A stretch of 64,000 nucleotides of DNA from Paucibacter sp. KBW04 (lineage in GTDB: Bacteria; Pseudomonadota; Gammaproteobacteria; Burkholderiales; Burkholderiaceae_C). The DNA lies in NCBI RefSeq assembly GCF_003852425.1, contig NZ_QAJN01000018.1, positions 47,376 to 111,375 on the forward strand, given 5' to 3'. Below the pieces are notes generated by a model. That model worked only from the letters and a program-made list of their open reading frames with translations. It was not told the DNA's origin and searched no databases. The position numbers and the translations under genes were made by a program. Positions 32,276-40,500 of the stretch are shown piece after piece (the first letter of the stretch is position 1; each line of letters starts with the position of its first letter).

Positions 32276-33234
32276 AGCTGGGTCGATGGCCTAAGCTCGG
32301 CCCCTTGCTGCTTTGGGCGCTAGGCTGCTTGGCCCCAAGCGCTGCCGCTGAAGCTTTGAACCTGCAGAGTGTGGCTCCCAATATCTGGTTTGTGCAGGGC
32401 GAGGCGGCCGTGGGCTCAAGCGCCAACCGCAACTTCATCTCCAACGCGGGATTTGTGATCACACCCGAGGGTGTGGTGGTGATCGACGCTCTGGGCTCCC
32501 CGGCGCTGGCGCAGGAGCTGATCGATGCAATTCGCCGCCTCACTGCGCAGCCAATCCGTTACGTCATTGTCACCCATTACCACGCTGACCATATCTATGG
32601 TCTGCAGGCCTTCAAGGCGCTGGGCGCCACTGTTATTGCTCAACAGGGCGGCAAGCAGTACCTCAATTCCGAAACCGCAAGCCTGCGCTTGAGTGCCAGC
32701 CGGGAAGAGCTCTTTCCCTGGATAGACGAAAACACCCGCCTGGTGCCCGCCGACCGCTGGCTGGCGCAAGACGGCAGCTTGGAGCTGGGTGGTGAGCGTT
32801 TTCATATCCAACATCTTGGACCCGCACATACGCACGAGGACCTGGTCGTGCAGGTCGAGAAAGCGGGTGTGGTGTTTGCGGGTGATCTGGTGTTTCGTGG
32901 ACGCATACCTTTTGTCGGCCAGGCCGATAGTGGGCAGTGGATTGCCGCGTTGGAGCGGCTGATTGAGATCAAGCCCCGCGTCCTGGTACCCGGCCATGGC
33001 GCTTTGTCCAGCGACCCCCTGGCCGACCTTCAACTCACCCGCGACTACCTCCGCTATCTGCGTCAGACCATGGCCGCAGCGGCGGCCGAATTGGAGCCCT
33101 TCGAGCAGGCTTATGCCCGGGTGGATTGGTCGCGCTTTGAGCATCTGCCGCTGTTCCGCGCAGCCAATCGTATGAACGCCTACAACATCTATCTGGCGCT
33201 GGAGCAGCAAGCGTCGCAGGGTCTCAAGCCATGA
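32272..33234 (+). CDS. exported metallo-beta-lactamase-fold hydrolase (SoxH-like)
   Basis: A 320-residue periplasmic hydrolase with signal peptide LGPLLLWALGCLAPSAAAEA and a metallo-beta-lactamase domain: THYHADHIYGLQAFK (HxHxDH), HLGPAHTHEDLVV, AGDLVFRGRIPF and LVPGHGALS. These match zinc hydrolases called SoxH in Sox loci; their natural substrate is not settled. It overlaps both neighbours by 4 nt, so it belongs to the operon. Confidence 0.88.
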   Translation: MKLGRWPKLGPLLLWALGCLAPSAAAEALNLQSVAPNIWFVQGEAAVGSSANRNFISNAGFVITPEGVVVIDALGSPALAQELIDAIRRLTAQPIRYVIVTHYHADHIYGLQAFKALGATVIAQQGGKQYLNSETASLRLSASREELFPWIDENTRLVPADRWLAQDGSLELGGERFHIQHLGPAHTHEDLVVQVEKAGVVFAGDLVFRGRIPFVGQADSGQWIAALERLIEIKPRVLVPGHGALSSDPLADLQLTRDYLRYLRQTMAAAAAELEPFEQAYARVDWSRFEHLPLFRAANRMNAYNIYLALEQQASQGLKP

Positions 33235-33728
33235 GGCGTCGTGAGCTCTTGCTAGGTGGTGCTTTAGCACCTGTGCTGGGCCATCGCCCGGCTTGGGGCG
33301 ATGCGCTCAGGTCAGGCTGGGAGTGGCCGCAGATCCAGCTGCTCGACGGTCCTAGGCTCGACCCAGAGTCCTGGCATGGCGTGGCTGCTGTGCTGGTGTT
33401 CTGGGCCACCAACTGCCCCTATTGCAAACGGCACAACGCGCATATCGACAAACTGCATCGGGCCACGCGAGGTAGGCCGTTGCGGGTGCTGGGCGCGGCG
33501 CTGGACACCGACGCCCGGGCAGTGCGGCAATACATGGCGACGAATGGGTATGCATTCGCGGTGACACTGGACGGCGCAGGTCTGCGTCAAGGCCGGGGGC
33601 TCAAACGAGTGATTCCGCTCACTTGTTTGATCGACCCTCAAGGCCGTCTGCTACAGGCCATCCCTGGCGAGATGTTTGAAGAGGATGTGCTGGTGCTGGC
33701 CGATGAATTGCTGAGCCCGCGCCGCTGA
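33231..33728 (+). CDS. soxW: exported thioredoxin-like protein (SoxW type)
   Basis: A 165-residue protein with a Tat-like or Sec signal (MRRRELLLGGALAPVLG) and a thioredoxin-fold domain with the redox pair CPYC in VLVFWATNCPYCKRH, and a cis-Pro region VIPLTCLIDPQGRLL. SoxW with a CcdA-type donor is thought to keep SoxY or SoxA cysteines reduced; no SoxV/CcdA is seen here. It is the last gene of the plus-strand sox run and converges with the second YeeE gene, with 7 bp between them. Confidence 0.85.
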   Translation: MRRRELLLGGALAPVLGHRPAWGDALRSGWEWPQIQLLDGPRLDPESWHGVAAVLVFWATNCPYCKRHNAHIDKLHRATRGRPLRVLGAALDTDARAVRQYMATNGYAFAVTLDGAGLRQGRGLKRVIPLTCLIDPQGRLLQAIPGEMFEEDVLVLADELLSPRR

Positions 33729-33735
33729 GCCCGCT

Positions 33736-34848
33736 TCAGATCGATTCCATGCGCCAGTACTGATAGCGCAAGGCCGCCAGCGCGCCGCTGACAATGCCCA
33801 GCAAGGCCAGCATGCTGCCCAGCGACAGGGTCGAAATACCCGACAAACCCTGCCCCACGGTGCAGCCCAAGGCCACCACGCCGCCAAAGCCCATCAAGAC
33901 TGCCCCGAGTAGATGCTGGGCCAGGTCCTCGGCATTGGCGAATCCTTCCCAGCGAAAGCTGTGGCTGAGTTTGGCTGTGATGAAAGAACCCGCGAGCACT
34001 CCTGGCACACTGACCATGCCCATGCTCAGGACTTTGGAGCTATCGCTGAAGTACAGCAGCCAGTCCAGCACATAACCTAGCGGGGCGACGGTGCTCAGCG
34101 CCTCCATGCGATGGGAGTTGGTGGCCAAAAAGGTCTCTTCCAGCGTCAGAGGATGTTCCAGCACATGGCCGACTTGCCCCGACAAGTACCACAGCGCCAC
34201 GATCACGCCGCCGATTCCCAGCCCGCCCAGCCAGACCTCGGCGCGCCGCCCCTCGGCTTGGCGCAAGACCCAGGCCATCAAGCCCAGGCCACTGGCCAGG
34301 CCTAGGCAGAGAGCCGTGCTGGGCACTGGCAGTGCCAGCCAGTTAGCCAGCAGGCTGGGCAGGTCCTGGCCGCTGGGCAGCGCCAGCGTAAGGCGATCGA
34401 CGGTGGCCACGCGCAGCACGGCACCGATGCCGCGCAGGGTAGCCAAGGCGCTTACCCCCAATGCCAGCACCACCACCAAGGACTTCAAGCTGCCAGCGCC
34501 TAGCCGAACCAGGTTTTTGCTGCCGCAGCCCGAAGCCAGCACCATGCCGAAGCCAAACAGCGCCCCGCCCAATAGCGAAGACAGCCATAGCAGCTGCGAG
34601 CTGGCGTAGATGCTGCGCTGGGCCTGTACCCACCCCAAGCCCACCATGCTGCTAAAGCCGATTTGCGCCACTGCAATGGCCAGCACCCACATGCGCATGC
34701 GCGACCAGTCACCCATAGTGACCACATCGGCAATCGCACCCATGGTGCAGAAATGAAAGCGCTGGGCCAGCGCGCCGAAGGCCACCGAGAGTGCAAAAGC
34801 ACCCAAAAGCAAAAGGTGGGTGAGGGACTGGAGTTCCGTTTCTTGCAT
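33736..34848 (-). CDS. YeeE/YedE family transporter (second copy)
   Basis: A 370-residue membrane protein related to the transporter at 31160-32275 but divergent. It keeps the conserved cysteines: RFHFCTMGAIADVV, ASGCGSKNLVRLGAGSLKS, ALGCTVGQGLSG. It is on the opposite strand, facing the sox operon and divergent from the small cytochrome gene. The ATG at 34848 (MQETELQSL) is preferred over one at 34872. The presence of two such genes suggests import and efflux, or different sulfur species. Confidence 0.87.
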   Translation of the reverse strand: MQETELQSLTHLLLLGAFALSVAFGALAQRFHFCTMGAIADVVTMGDWSRMRMWVLAIAVAQIGFSSMVGLGWVQAQRSIYASSQLLWLSSLLGGALFGFGMVLASGCGSKNLVRLGAGSLKSLVVVLALGVSALATLRGIGAVLRVATVDRLTLALPSGQDLPSLLANWLALPVPSTALCLGLASGLGLMAWVLRQAEGRRAEVWLGGLGIGGVIVALWYLSGQVGHVLEHPLTLEETFLATNSHRMEALSTVAPLGYVLDWLLYFSDSSKVLSMGMVSVPGVLAGSFITAKLSHSFRWEGFANAEDLAQHLLGAVLMGFGGVVALGCTVGQGLSGISTLSLGSMLALLGIVSGALAALRYQYWRMESI

Positions 34849-35009
34849 ACGCACATTGTGAACCGTGGACACAGGCGTCGAGCTCGGCCGGTGCCCGTCC
34901 GGACAGGGGATTTCCCCCGGTGTGCCGGCGCTGGCAGCACCTAGGATGGATGCAGCGGCGTTCCGCCGCTTGCTGTCTAAGATTGCCCCAAACTAACAGG
35001 TCTCAGCCT

Positions 35010-35357
35010 ATGTCTGCTCTTGCAATCAATCAGCGAAAGCTGGTCGGGCTCCTGGCGCTGGTTGCCTGCTTGGGCGTGGCGAGCGCGAGGGCAGAGACTG
35101 CCGCCCAACTGTATGCCGGCGCGGACAAAGTCTTGGGCGAGAAGCTGCTGGCTGAGCATCGCTGTGCGCAGTGCCATGTCCGCAAAGTAGGCGGGGATGG
35201 GGCGGCCATCTACCGTCCCAAGGGGCGCATCAACAGCCCTGCGGCCCTGCGGGGCATGGTCGAGCAATGCAATCTGGAGCTCAATCTCATCCTCTTTCCC
35301 GAAGAGGTCACATCCATAGCGGCCGTGCTCAATCGTGATCACTACAAGTTCAAGTAG
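35010..35357 (+). CDS. small monoheme c-type cytochrome
   Basis: A 115-residue periplasmic cytochrome with signal peptide LVGLLALVACLGVASARA and a single heme site CAQCH at about residue 52. A second Cys lies in MVEQCNLELNLILFPEEVTSIAAVLNRDHYKFK, a C-terminus without an obvious Met ligand. It may accept electrons from SoxAX or SoxCD. It is divergent from the second YeeE gene and about 60 bp upstream of the ArsR regulator. Confidence 0.82.
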   Translation: MSALAINQRKLVGLLALVACLGVASARAETAAQLYAGADKVLGEKLLAEHRCAQCHVRKVGGDGAAIYRPKGRINSPAALRGMVEQCNLELNLILFPEEVTSIAAVLNRDHYKFK

Positions 35358-35420
35358 GGGTACAGCGGCATACATTGTCGGTCGCTGATATAGTTGAAGC
35401 CTGTTGAGTGGGAGGCTTCC

Positions 35421-35795
35421 GTGGTGTCTAAGTCGGTCGAGGAAGACCAAGTCTTTGAGACAGCGGCGGAGCTATTTGGCCTGCTGTCGACCCCCGTGCG
35501 ACTGAAAATCATCAGTGCGGTCTGCAATGAAGAGCGCAATGTCTCCGAACTGCTGGCGATGATAGATACCACCCAGCCCAATATGTCGCAGCACCTCTCA
35601 ACTCTCTATCGAGCCGGTGTGCTAGGCAAACGTCGCGAAGGCACGCAGGTTTTTTATCGCTTGCAAGACGAAAGAGTCGCTTCGCTTTGCCGTGCCGTGT
35701 GTACCCAGGTCGCCATGGATTTGGATGTCGACCCGATACACCCCGGGGGTAAGAAACCGGCAGCTGGCCGTGAGCTTGGTTTGAAACTGGGCTGA
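35421..35795 (+). CDS. soxR: ArsR family regulator, SoxR/SqrR-like
   Basis: A 124-residue winged-helix repressor (LFGLLSTPVRLKIISAVC, ISELLAMIDT-like helix, QPNMSQHLSTLYRAGVLGKRREGTQVFYRL). Cysteines at about residue 35 (end of helix alpha2/3) and 90/94 (last helix, SLCRAVC) are placed as in persulfide-sensing members such as SqrR and BigR, which form a tetrasulfide bridge and release DNA. It lies at the end of the Sox locus and probably represses it. The start is a GTG (35421 or 35424) after GGGAGG; an upstream TTG is less likely. Confidence 0.85.
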   Translation: MVSKSVEEDQVFETAAELFGLLSTPVRLKIISAVCNEERNVSELLAMIDTTQPNMSQHLSTLYRAGVLGKRREGTQVFYRLQDERVASLCRAVCTQVAMDLDVDPIHPGGKKPAAGRELGLKLG

Positions 35796-35917
35796 TCACC
35801 ACAAGGTGCTCTCGTCCTCAGCAGCGCGTGGTCTTCAGCTTTAGCACGCCCCCTGGCCCTCGCTTTGGCGCACCAGCAAATGGCCTTCGACCGTTGTCCG
35901 GGCCTGACTCAGGCCCG
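35796..35917. other. short gap downstream of soxR bordering the GST remnant
   Basis: No gene is visible. Its right end is a perfect 19-base palindrome (35899-35917) that marks the exact point where similarity to the glutathione S-transferase gene stops. Confidence 0.4.
35899..35917. repeat. perfect 19-nt palindrome at the pseudogene breakpoint
   Basis: CGGGCCTGACTCAGGCCCG has nine-base arms and a one-base centre. It lies at the junction between the truncated GST copy and unrelated sequence, so it may have caused the rearrangement or be the footprint of a lost element. It could also act as a bidirectional hairpin. Confidence 0.7.
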
Positions 35918-36328
35918 AAGGTCTCGCCGCCGACATAGGGCGCGAACTTGGCCATGCGTTTGAAGGCGGGGAGGTTTTTGGCCAGCAACTTGCGTGCCTT
36001 CGCTGACCGTGCCGCCGAAGAAGGCCTGCGGGTAGAGCTCGCGCGTCACCAACTTCAGATGCAGTTCGACAAAGGTGATCAGCTCGCGCTGCTTGGCCGT
36101 GAGATAGGGGGCGGCGGGCAGTAGCGGCACTTGCGGGTAGCTGGCTTCCAGATAGTCCAGGATCACCTGGCTCTCGCACAGCGGGCCTTGAGGCGTGCAG
36201 GCGAGCACGGCCTCTTCGGGCGAGTGGGTCATCACCAGTTCTTCCTGGAAGGGGATGCCTTTTTCCAGCAAGACGAACTTGACCTTGCAGTCGTAGTTAG
36301 AGAGTGAAAAGCCGCAGAGCGTGATCAT
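35918..36328 (-). pseudogene. decayed duplicate of the glutathione S-transferase gene
   Basis: This is a second copy of the gene at 22467-23132. It starts with ATG at 36328 and matches closely (for example KVKFVLLEKGIPFQEELVMT). It has lost ten codons in frame (LGKVPFIRTP, removing the cis-Pro glutathione-site loop) and then 14 nt after GTVSEGT, causing a frameshift. The true frame can be followed in another phase to GGETFG, after which all similarity ends at the palindrome. About 70 C-terminal residues are missing, so it cannot encode an active enzyme. Confidence 0.9.
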
Positions 36329-36415
36329 GGTGGGGTCTCCGGTGGGTGTGGCAGGGAGTCTACGCGGCAGAGTTGCTGGCGCTTGGCGCGCGGGTGACAG
36401 GGCGGGCGCCGGCCC

Positions 36416-37237
36416 TCAGAACCCATCCAGGCGCAGCTCGCGGCGGCCGCGGCCCACCTCGATCTGCTCGCCGAAATACTGCGCATGCAGGCGCTCAAAC
36501 TCACCGTTGGCCTTCAGGGTTTGCAGGCCGCGCAAGAGGCGCTGGGCCAGGGCCCGGCCCTCGGCCGTGGGGGCGGTGTAGAACTGCTGCTTGGCGGGCA
36601 GGATCAGCAGCAGGCTGGGCTCCCACTCCAACTCACTCGGTTCGGCCAGATAGGCCTGCACCTGCTGCACATTCAGCACGCCGGTCAGGATGGCGTCGCT
36701 GCGACCCAGGGCCAGCATCTTGAACAGACCGGAGAAAGACTCGGTCACCTCCACCTGGTAGCCGAGACTCTGCAAGGCCTTGCGGTCACTCCAACTGCCC
36801 AAAACGCCGAAGCGCAGCGTGCGCAATTCCTCGGTCTTGCGCAAGGCTTTCAAGCGGGGCAGCAGGTCTTTGCGGGTCAGCAGGATGCGCTGGCTGTTCA
36901 AGCCCTTGTCGATGGCGAAGCGCACCGGCGTCAGCTGTCTATCCAATTCCGGCGTGGCCACGCTGTGAACCACCGAGAGCTTGCCCGCCGCGACCTCCAG
37001 GCGCGCACGCGCTTGACTCATGGTCTGGGCCGACCATTGCAGGCGCTCGCTCGGCGAGTTTTGCGTCTTCTGGCTGGCCGGGCGACTGGCCGCCAGGGCG
37101 GCCTCCAGCAGGGCGAACTCAAAGCCGTAGCGGCTGCGATCGCCATCGGCCGGTTGGGGGAAGCTCAGCGTGGCGGCGTAGGTGGGAGTGGCCAGGCAGG
37201 CGAGCAGGAACAGCGACAGGAACTGAGAGCGGAACAT
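36416..37237 (-). CDS. periplasmic solute-binding-protein-like (SBP family 3 fold)
   Basis: A 273-residue exported protein (signal FLSLFLLACLATPTYA) with the two-lobed pattern of family-3 solute-binding proteins: YGFEFALLEAALAASR, LRFGVLGSWSDRKALQSLGYQVEVTESFSGLFKMLALGRSDAILTG, RALAQRLLRGLQTLKANGEFERLHAQYF. No ABC permease or ATPase is next to it, and it lacks the usual amino-acid-site Arg signature, so it may be an orphan sensor-type protein. ATG 37237 starts just before the signal peptide; 37264 is the alternative. Confidence 0.75.
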   Translation of the reverse strand: MFRSQFLSLFLLACLATPTYAATLSFPQPADGDRSRYGFEFALLEAALAASRPASQKTQNSPSERLQWSAQTMSQARARLEVAAGKLSVVHSVATPELDRQLTPVRFAIDKGLNSQRILLTRKDLLPRLKALRKTEELRTLRFGVLGSWSDRKALQSLGYQVEVTESFSGLFKMLALGRSDAILTGVLNVQQVQAYLAEPSELEWEPSLLLILPAKQQFYTAPTAEGRALAQRLLRGLQTLKANGEFERLHAQYFGEQIEVGRGRRELRLDGF

Positions 37238-37469
37238 GAGATCGCGGGAGGGCGCGCTGGGCATGCGCGGGGATACGCAGAGACGTATCGGCTCATGCTA
37301 ACAGTCAGCCTTCACGGCAATATCTGCAAAGCTGCGTTTGAGGGACCCCGGCCTTTGCTCAAGCCCGCCGATTCATGAACCGTAAACAAGACGCGCCCTA
37401 TCGCGCGCGAAGTAGGAAAATCGAGGCTCAAGTTTGAGTTTCCCGTCGCCGCTCCTTCCTCTCCCCCTT

Positions 37470-38228
37470 ATGCCAACAGAAATCGGTCTCTCAAATGAAC
37501 TGAGCGAGCAGAACGCTCGGCAGACATGGCGGGCAGCGGCGCGCAAGCACCTTGCCGCCTCCGTGGGCTTTTGTGAGTGTTCGGCCGGCTCTTTGGATGC
37601 CCTGGTCGAAGGCGCGAGCTTGCGCAGCCTGAGCAAGGATGAGCACCTGATCCGCAGCGGGGATAGTTTCGATATGTTGGCCCTGGTGCTGGAGGGCTCC
37701 CTGGGTTTCAGCCAGACGCGCGCCGATGGGCAGCGCTATTTGCTGGGCCTGCAATGCGTCGGCGACACCATAGGCTATGTGCCCATGGTCAATGGCTCGG
37801 CCTACCCTTACGACACGTTCGCGCGGGGCGATGGCGCCCAGGTCTGCCTGATCCCTGGGGACTTGTTCCGTCAGCTGCGCTTGCGCGACCCCAGCGTGGG
37901 CCGCGCCATCGAAATGCAGCTGGCCTACCGCATGCAAGCGGCTTACGCCAAGATGAACCGCGACGCGGGCCAGACGATTGAGGTGCGCCTGGCCCACACC
38001 CTGGTGCTGTGGGCTCAGCGATATGGCAAAGAAAGCGCTGATGGGGTTTGCATTGAAGAGCGGGTCTCGCAAGAAGACCTGTCAGATGTGCTGGGCGCCA
38101 GCCGTCAGCGGGTCAACTTCGCCTTGCGTCGGCTCAAGCTGGCCGGCCTGGTCGAGATGCGCTATTCGCAGATCCGCATCCGCGATGTCGCGCAGCTCTT
38201 GCAGTTTGCCAACGACAACACTCTCTAA
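37470..38228 (+). CDS. Crp/Fnr family transcriptional regulator
   Basis: A 252-residue regulator with an N-terminal cyclic-nucleotide-like beta-roll (LIRSGDSFDMLALVLEGSLGFSQTRADGQRYLLGLQCVGDTIGY) and a C-terminal winged helix (VSQEDLSDVLGASRQRVNFALRRLKLAGLVEMRYSQIRI). The four Fe-S cysteines of Fnr are absent, although FCEC occurs near the N-terminus, and the cAMP-site Arg/Ser pattern is not clear, so the signal is unknown. It is divergent from the SBP-like gene. The ATG at 37470 is preferred over an upstream TTG. Confidence 0.88.
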   Translation: MPTEIGLSNELSEQNARQTWRAAARKHLAASVGFCECSAGSLDALVEGASLRSLSKDEHLIRSGDSFDMLALVLEGSLGFSQTRADGQRYLLGLQCVGDTIGYVPMVNGSAYPYDTFARGDGAQVCLIPGDLFRQLRLRDPSVGRAIEMQLAYRMQAAYAKMNRDAGQTIEVRLAHTLVLWAQRYGKESADGVCIEERVSQEDLSDVLGASRQRVNFALRRLKLAGLVEMRYSQIRIRDVAQLLQFANDNTL

Positions 38229-38238
38229 GCGTCCGGGC

Positions 38239-39444
38239 TCAGACCCCGGTCTGGCGCCGACGGCGTGCCAGTTGGCCCAAAGCGGCCAGGCCGCCGAGTA
38301 GCAGGGCATAGCTGGCGGGCTCGGGCACGGCCGAGGTCAGGACCATGGCATAGCCGTGAGCCGCACCGTTGAAAATGCCGGTGCCTACAAAAGTGCCGTT
38401 ATCAGCAATACCGGTCGCGGAGGCAAAGGTGCGCAGCACGCCATCGCTGGGCATGAAGTCCCAGCCGCTGCCGGCGGCCAGCTCGGCCACGGAGTAGGTG
38501 TTCTGGCCATCAAACAACCAGGGCATGGAGTTGACCCCAAAAGAGCTGCTGCCCACCACCCAGCCGCTGCTATTGACGCTGCGGGCCGCAAACTCGCTCG
38601 TGCCCGCCAGTTGATCAATCATGCGGGTGCCGAGGTCGCTGCGCCAAATAAAGGCACCCAGAGGGCCTTGGTTCATGGTCACACTGCCGGTCACATAGCC
38701 TGAATTGCTGATGTCGGTGACCAGACCGCCATTGCCACCGCCGCCCAGAGCGATCTCGGTGTTCACCCCCGTCTTCAGGTCATAGACCATGGCCACATTG
38801 CGCGCCCCATTGCTCGGGTCAATACCTTGACCGGCGATCAGGCCGGCGTCGTTGATGGCAACCGCCGTGGCCATGTAATTGCCCTCGGCCGTCAGGGGCA
38901 CGCTGGAGGCGGCGCCAGTTTGGGTGTCCCAAATCTGCGCGCGGCGCAAATTGCCGCCGTTGATGCCGCCCACCGCGATGCCCGATGCATTCAGGTCATA
39001 GGCGCTGCCGGTGTTGCCGGCGGCGGCCGTCAGTTGCAGGCGGGTGGCATGGCCCTGGCTGTCCCACACCACCGGCACCGCGCCGCTGAGCCGGCCGTTG
39101 GAAAACGAGGCACCCACGGCGACGCCAGAGCTGTTGGCGCTGTAGGCAATGGCGTGGTTGCGGTTCAGGGGGGTCCCGCCGGGCACGGCGATGGTGTTGG
39201 ACAAGGCCGTTAGGCTGCCGCCCGGTGTCAGGGAAGTGAAGGCGACCGAGGCGCCGGTTTGGCCGTTCAAGGTGCGGCCCACGATGATGCCGCTGGCCGA
39301 GATATTGACGCCTTGGGTGGCGTAGGCGGTCTCGGGGTTGATCTGGCCCAGGTCGATGATGGTGTATTTGGGGGCGGCGGCCAGCACCACGCCATTGCCG
39401 GCAACCAGCAGCAGGGCGGCCACGAGGGAGGTAGAAGTCTTCAT
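38239..39444 (-). CDS. PEP-CTERM protein with HAF-type extracellular repeats
   Basis: A 401-residue secreted protein with signal peptide SLVAALLLVAGNGVVLAA. A series of HAF-like repeats of about 45 residues follows, with IDLG, IAYSANSSGVAVG, YDLNASGIAVGG, AINDAGLIAG and SVNSSGWVVGSS, giving a propeller-like body. The C-terminus is a PEP-CTERM sorting tail: VPEPASYALLLGGLAALG followed by RRRR. Such proteins are processed by an exosortase (EpsH) that is not in the window. It has an AAAGGAACT ribosome site before ATG 39444. Its target is the cell surface or exopolysaccharide matrix. Confidence 0.88.
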   Translation of the reverse strand: MKTSTSLVAALLLVAGNGVVLAAAPKYTIIDLGQINPETAYATQGVNISASGIIVGRTLNGQTGASVAFTSLTPGGSLTALSNTIAVPGGTPLNRNHAIAYSANSSGVAVGASFSNGRLSGAVPVVWDSQGHATRLQLTAAAGNTGSAYDLNASGIAVGGINGGNLRRAQIWDTQTGAASSVPLTAEGNYMATAVAINDAGLIAGQGIDPSNGARNVAMVYDLKTGVNTEIALGGGGNGGLVTDISNSGYVTGSVTMNQGPLGAFIWRSDLGTRMIDQLAGTSEFAARSVNSSGWVVGSSSFGVNSMPWLFDGQNTYSVAELAAGSGWDFMPSDGVLRTFASATGIADNGTFVGTGIFNGAAHGYAMVLTSAVPEPASYALLLGGLAALGQLARRRRQTGV

Positions 39445-39594
39445 GCGAGTTCCTTTGACGAGTCGAACTTGGCCCTGGCTTTTGCGACCGAGACCCGGCT
39501 GGGAGCCTGGGCTTGGGCAGGGTTGCAGCCGCGATTCTGTGAATTTCGCACGCGCAAGAATGTCAAACTTTGGACACACAAGGGTGTATCCCGA

Positions 39595-40500
39595 TCAAGT
39601 CCTCCGATTCACCAGTGCCACCCCCGCCGCCAGGGCCAGCAAGGCAATCCCCAGGCGCAGCGTGATGGGCTCGCCCAGCAGCAAGGCGCCGGCCAGCAGG
39701 CCGAACAAGGGCGTGGCCAGGGTGAAGGCCGCCAGCCGGGTGGCGGGGTAGTGGCGGATCATCCAGAACCAGAGCAGATAGCTGGCAAAGCTGATGATCA
39801 CAGTCTGGAAGAACAGCAGGCCCGTGAGGCGCAGGCTCCAGACCTGGGGCAGGCTCTCGCCCATGGCCCAAGCCGCCGCGCATAGGCCCAAGCCTGAGAC
39901 GCCCAACTGGTAGAGCAGGGTTTTTTCGGCGCTCGCGCTGGCTAGGCGACTGGCGCGTATGGTCAAAGTGGTGCCGGCCCAGAGCACGGCAGCCAGCACG
40001 CCCAAGGCGTCACCCAACCATTGCAAGGGCTGGCCGCTGCTCTGGCCAAAACCCTCGGCGAAGGCCCAGGCCACGGCCGCAAACGCTAGCAGCAGGCCGC
40101 CGGTCTGGCGCAGATTCAGGCGCTCGGAGCGGGCGATGAAGGGCATGCCCAAGGCCACGACAAAGGGGCTGAGATAGAGAAACACCACCATGCGCGAGGC
40201 GCTGGTGTATTGCAGGCCGATGAAGATGCAGGCGAACTCCGCGCCAAAGATCAGACCGGCCAGCAGGCCGCCGCGCAACGTGCCGTCGCGCTGCCAGAGC
40301 TTGATGCCGCGCACAGAAGCCCACAGCCACACCAGCAGGGCCGCGCCCAGGGAGCGCAGGCCCGCCTGCCACAGCGGGGTCATCTCCTTCAGCCCCGCTT
40401 TGGCCGCCACTTGGTTGAGGCCCCAGAGCAGGCAGCACAGCAAGAGGCAGACGACGGCGAGGCGGTCGAGTTCGGTCTTTCGGGTGGGGCTGGACGTCAT
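39595..40500 (-). CDS. EamA/DMT family transporter
   Basis: A 301-residue inner-membrane protein with ten predicted helices arranged as two EamA halves (LLCCLLWGLNQVAAKAGLKEMTP; GVLAAVLWAGTTLTIRASRL). It belongs to the drug/metabolite exporter superfamily; the substrate is unknown. Its ATG overlaps the end of the rhombosortase-like gene by 4 nt, so glnE, the protease and this exporter are co-transcribed. Confidence 0.9.
   Translation of the reverse strand: MTSSPTRKTELDRLAVVCLLLCCLLWGLNQVAAKAGLKEMTPLWQAGLRSLGAALLVWLWASVRGIKLWQRDGTLRGGLLAGLIFGAEFACIFIGLQYTSASRMVVFLYLSPFVVALGMPFIARSERLNLRQTGGLLLAFAAVAWAFAEGFGQSSGQPLQWLGDALGVLAAVLWAGTTLTIRASRLASASAEKTLLYQLGVSGLGLCAAAWAMGESLPQVWSLRLTGLLFFQTVIISFASYLLWFWMIRHYPATRLAAFTLATPLFGLLAGALLLGEPITLRLGIALLALAAGVALVNRRT

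Noticed and set aside
34953-34970. Hairpin AGCGGCG/CGCCGCT before the small cytochrome gene
   Set aside because: A short GC-rich stem in a GC-rich genome with no T-run; it could be chance and no function can be argued.
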